NCBI GenBank assembly: GCA_038373885.1
Contig: JAWZYV010019913.1
Span: 1,166,001-1,230,000, forward strand
Source: Cheiracanthium punctorium
Lineage: Eukaryota > Arthropoda > Arachnida > Araneae > Cheiracanthiidae
Reading direction: 5' to 3'
DNA: 64,000 nt
Under the pieces are notes generated by a model. It made no database searches and was not told the DNA's origin. It was given only the letters and a program-made list of their open reading frames with translations. Positions 61,331 to 64,000 of this stretch are shown here, piece by piece (position 1 is the first letter of the stretch; each line of letters opens with the position of its first letter). The position numbers and the translations under genes are program-made.

Positions 61331-61339
61331 ATTGTTTTA

Positions 61340-61880
61340 CGCCACCACAGGAACCATTGCGGTAGAGAGCTTGAACAGTCGATTAGTGCAACATATGAAT
61401 CCGTTCCCACTCAGACGTTACAGGATGTGATGGCTAATTTCATTTTCTTTTGCTTGTGACAACTCTGTAAGCCCTACGATGGACATTTTGAAAAATTTGC
61501 TGGACACTCTTGTATATCGAAGAAACAGGACACGTCCTGCAAGTTAAAACCTTGATTTTAAAATTAATAATGTGAAAAACAAAGTTCAACAGAAGAATGC
61601 AGCACACGATATGCTAGTTATTATGTTACATAAGCTTTAAAAAATGGTACAAAATTTTTGAAATAGTAGTTACAATAGGTGCGAACTTTAGCGCTGCACA
61701 TCGTAAAGCTCGTATTACCATGTATCAGTATATTCGTTTTCTTCAAGCAGCCACAGCACAAATTTTTCAAAATGCCCATCGTTCGGCATTCAGAGATGTC
61801 ATAAGCATAAGAAAAATGAAATTAGCCATCACATCCTGTAATGCCTGAGTGGGAACGGACTCATATGCCGCAGTAATGGA
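61340..61880. mobile_element. Inverted pair of IS630-like transposase C-termini
   Basis: About 110 bp at 61395-61505 is repeated inverted at 61750-61870. The plus strand reads ELEQSISATYESVPTQTLQD then VMANF, followed in another frame by DGHFEKF. The minus strand of the right copy repeats VMANF and NDGHFEKF. These match the ends of IS630-like transposases (DGRHFEHL-type terminus). The two C-termini face each other across ~245 bp, as in a foldback element or a head-to-head rearrangement. Confidence 0.7.
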
Positions 61881-61969
61881 AAATTCAGGCTCTTAGCGAC
61901 GTTAGCGCATTGGGAGGGTTCAGTGTCTTTCAATCTGTAGCCAAATGTACACACATAATTTATTTAATA

Positions 61970-62754
61970 AGAGGGGGCTCATAGATGTAATCAGAATGTT
62001 AAAAGGCGAAATTTGTAAGTTAACAATTATAAATGCATGGGATTTATGCTGAAAAATATTCGACAAGTGGGACTAGAACACCCCCCCACACACACACACG
62101 CACACACACGTGCGCAACGGGTAACAAATAGAGCTGGGAGAGAAAATCGATAGGCGATCATTATTTATAAGTACAATCATTCTTTTGGATGGTTCCAGTA
62201 AACATAATCCTTAAGTGTGCCCTCAGAAAGCAGTCGCGAGGAGTCAGATCGAGACCATACGGAGGCTTACAATTACAGCGCCATTTGTTAACGGCTATTG
62301 CAAACACAATTCTTACGTTATTTACGTTATTGAGACTTGATGTACACGCAAAATATTAATACTAAAGGAATGGAATATGTCTAAAGAGTGTCAGCGAAAT
62401 TTACTTTTTTTTTCACTTTTCCTCAAACTTTAGGCTCATTACGGAAACTACAAATGGAGCTGAAAATTTACAACTTATTATTGAGTCAATTAAGGTACAC
62501 TGAATTGCTGGAGACAAGAAATTTTCAAAAAACTATATATTTTAGAAATTTTTCAAAAAGTTGCTTTTTTTCATTTTTTTTTTCAAAGTCCAAAGCGGCA
62601 ACTGAAAACCATACTCAATCGAGTTGAAAATTGGCACACAACTCCAAAATCGAGCCAATTCGGAAAAAAATAGTCTAAAAATAAGCGAATTTCGAAAAAA
62701 AAAGTTTTTTCGATAAACTCTAGTGCTCACCCTTTGAAAAAAAAATATACATAT
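61970..62754 (-). mobile_element. IS630-derived repeat T2 (empty-site copy)
   Basis: Inverted paralogue of T1. Around 62082 it reads TTCGACAAGTGGGACTAGAA without interruption, whereas T1 has E1 inserted at this point. Its distal edge near 62725-62754 adjoins E2. Confidence 0.75.
62080..62120. repeat. C-run and (CA)n tract
   Basis: Seven Cs followed by CA repeats with a few CG units. Confidence 0.9.
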
Positions 62755-63687
62755 CCCAGACAGCACAACAAACTTGCATCAAACTTGCAGCAAGCTTGAT
62801 TTATCAATAAACTTGAATTAAGCTTGAAATTTCAAGCCTGTAAGCTTAATGCAAACTTGAATCAAGTGTTCAAGTTTACACTTGCCCAGCTTGCATTAAG
62901 CTTGACATAGCAAGCTTAATTTCAAGCTTAAATTTTTCCTAAAAAAATTTCTTAAATACACCCGCCCGTCGGCGAACTCGCCCCACATATTTTATTTTTC
63001 CGCGCATTTTCTCCTCTATGCTGAAATTTCAAATTAATTTAATCTATTTCCATCAACCGTCCGCGGCTGGGATCGAACTCAGGACCAAAGGGCTGGGAAG
63101 CCAGCGTCCGAACCATTCCGCCAATCTGCCTTGCGCTGGCATGACTAAAGTTTGAAGTGACTGCTATGGTTGTCACGCTGTTTTCTAGCGAGATCGATGT
63201 GTGCCCGATGCCGATGTGTTTCTTTTATTTTTCCATGGGATGAATAAAAATAAAAATTATGTTATGTGTCATTTATAGGCTCTACTAATAGGGAAATAAG
63301 CATAATATAAACTTAAAAGCAGCACACGTATTAAAACTTTCAATATCGCAACACTCATGTTGGGCAATACTGTCCAAAATCGAGACAATCGACTGATTTT
63401 GAAATCGATTTCGTAGTATAATTGTATTTTATTTTTAAGAATTTCCATATTTGGAAATATAGAATCTTTTTTGCTTTTAATTCTATGGTACATTTATAAC
63501 TGATGATAAATTATTTGTTAGGTGAATGTGGCTTTCCAAATCAAGCAGTAATCAAGTTGTATTCAAGAATGGCAGTTCAAATGACTTCTCCAAGCTTGCT
63601 GCAAACTTAAAATGAATTGAACTGTCAAGCTTGTATTAATACGTCAAAGAAATGTCAAGCTTGATTTAAGCTTATGTACTGTCTGGG
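62755..63687 (-). mobile_element. TIR element E2 carrying a tRNA-like module
   Basis: Starts CCCAGACAGCACA and ends CTGTCTGGG. ATAT precedes it, and ATATC follows. Inverted with respect to E1: its right end (TTAAGCTTATGTACTGTCTGGG region) matches the left end of E1. It keeps the AAGCTTGA arrays, the TCACTTCAAACTTTAGTCAT lead-in, the tRNA-like sequence, and GCGCGGAAAAATAAA downstream. It is 464 bp shorter than E1 and has no transposase. Confidence 0.85.
63052..63135 (-). other. tRNA-like sequence inside E2
   Basis: On the minus strand GGCAGATTGGCGGAATGGTT is an A box/D arm and CTGAGTTCGATCCCAG a well-formed T arm with B box. The anticodon arm reads GCTGGCTTCCCAGCCC and folds only with an irregular loop, so the isotype is unclear. 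The position and flanks match the tRNA-like module of E1. The B box is better preserved than in E1. Confidence 0.6.
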
Positions 63688-63696
63688 ATATCTAAC

Positions 63697-63792
63697 TATC
63701 TATCTATATATATATATATATATGTATTTCAGTATGACTGTGCAGTATGACATATATCTATCAATCTATCTATCTATCTCTATATATATTTA
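63697..63792. repeat. (TATC)n and (TA)n microsatellites
   Basis: ATCT and TA runs interleaved with two TTCAGTATGACTGTG copies. Confidence 0.9.
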
Positions 63793-64000
63793 TATTTCAG
63801 TATGACTGTGTTCAGTATGTATTGCAGCTGGCTGTGCCGCACAGCTAGCTGCGTCAAAAAAGGGTCTTTAGATCTGTGACACGCGATGAACGTTTCGATC
63901 GTCCGCCATCTTGCGCCTCAAAGTGTTAATAGAGTACCATTGCCGATCAATAGTGAAAAATTAATTAACTGTTATACTTAACCTGTATCGATTTGACTGA

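Noticed and set aside
1..64000. Bacterial-style operon, phage or defence system
   Set aside because: No frame longer than 131 codons, no ribosome-binding-site context and no gene clustering. The transposon content is eukaryotic.

Overview
This is a gene-poor, AT-rich (by eye about two thirds A+T), repeat-dense eukaryotic segment. No open reading frame in it looks like an intact host gene. The recognisable protein-coding matter is all broken transposases: two mariner types, an internally deleted Tc1, several IS630-like C-termini, hAT, Harbinger and Helitron. The family mix, many (TA)n and (TACG)n tracts and tRNA-derived repeats suggest an arthropod. A chelicerate such as a spider is my guess, but nothing here proves it.

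Layout. 1-9.4 kb: low-complexity AT DNA, a diverged 1.8-kb-offset duplication (3.8-6.4 kb), a GTGAC-rich block (7.6-7.85 kb) and a clean 158-bp hAT MITE with an 8-bp duplication (9.2 kb). 9.4-22 kb: a TA-flanked mariner (12518-15815) split by copy A of a ~2-kb repeat family (called R2k here), then element I1 with AACAAAA/TTTTGTT iterons, and a noisy tandem duplication (20.8-21.6 kb). 22-33 kb: Tc1 and IS630 remnants, a duplicated TATA-containing block, I2, a 643-bp TA-flanked TIR element and a Harbinger fragment. 33.8-45.7 kb: two inverted copies of a ~150-bp-monomer array with a GDFxIDFDSK coding fossil, a hAT element with a perfect 8-bp duplication beside a mariner remnant, a 442-bp MITE, R2k copy B inside a palindromic foldback element, another large palindrome, and a Helitron 3' end. 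45.8-53.7 kb: a TA-flanked deleted Tc1, a SINE-like repeat, a hAT MITE, a ~78-bp minisatellite and a mariner remnant. 53.7-64 kb: a tRNA-like SINE head, two inverted copies of an IS630-derived repeat, two TIR elements (E1, E2) that each carry a tRNA-like pol III module, and the R2k tandem pair C and D.

How it fits together. The window reads as nested insertions. Several are resolved by internal controls: the mariner halves either side of R2k-A, the foldback arm either side of R2k-B, the 8-bp duplications of the hATs, and an empty-site paralogue for E1. The most unusual items are the E1/E2 tRNA-carrying transposons and the R2k family, whose ends (displaced subterminal inverted repeat, terminal stem-loop, internal minisatellites, A-run targets) resemble Helentron-associated elements.
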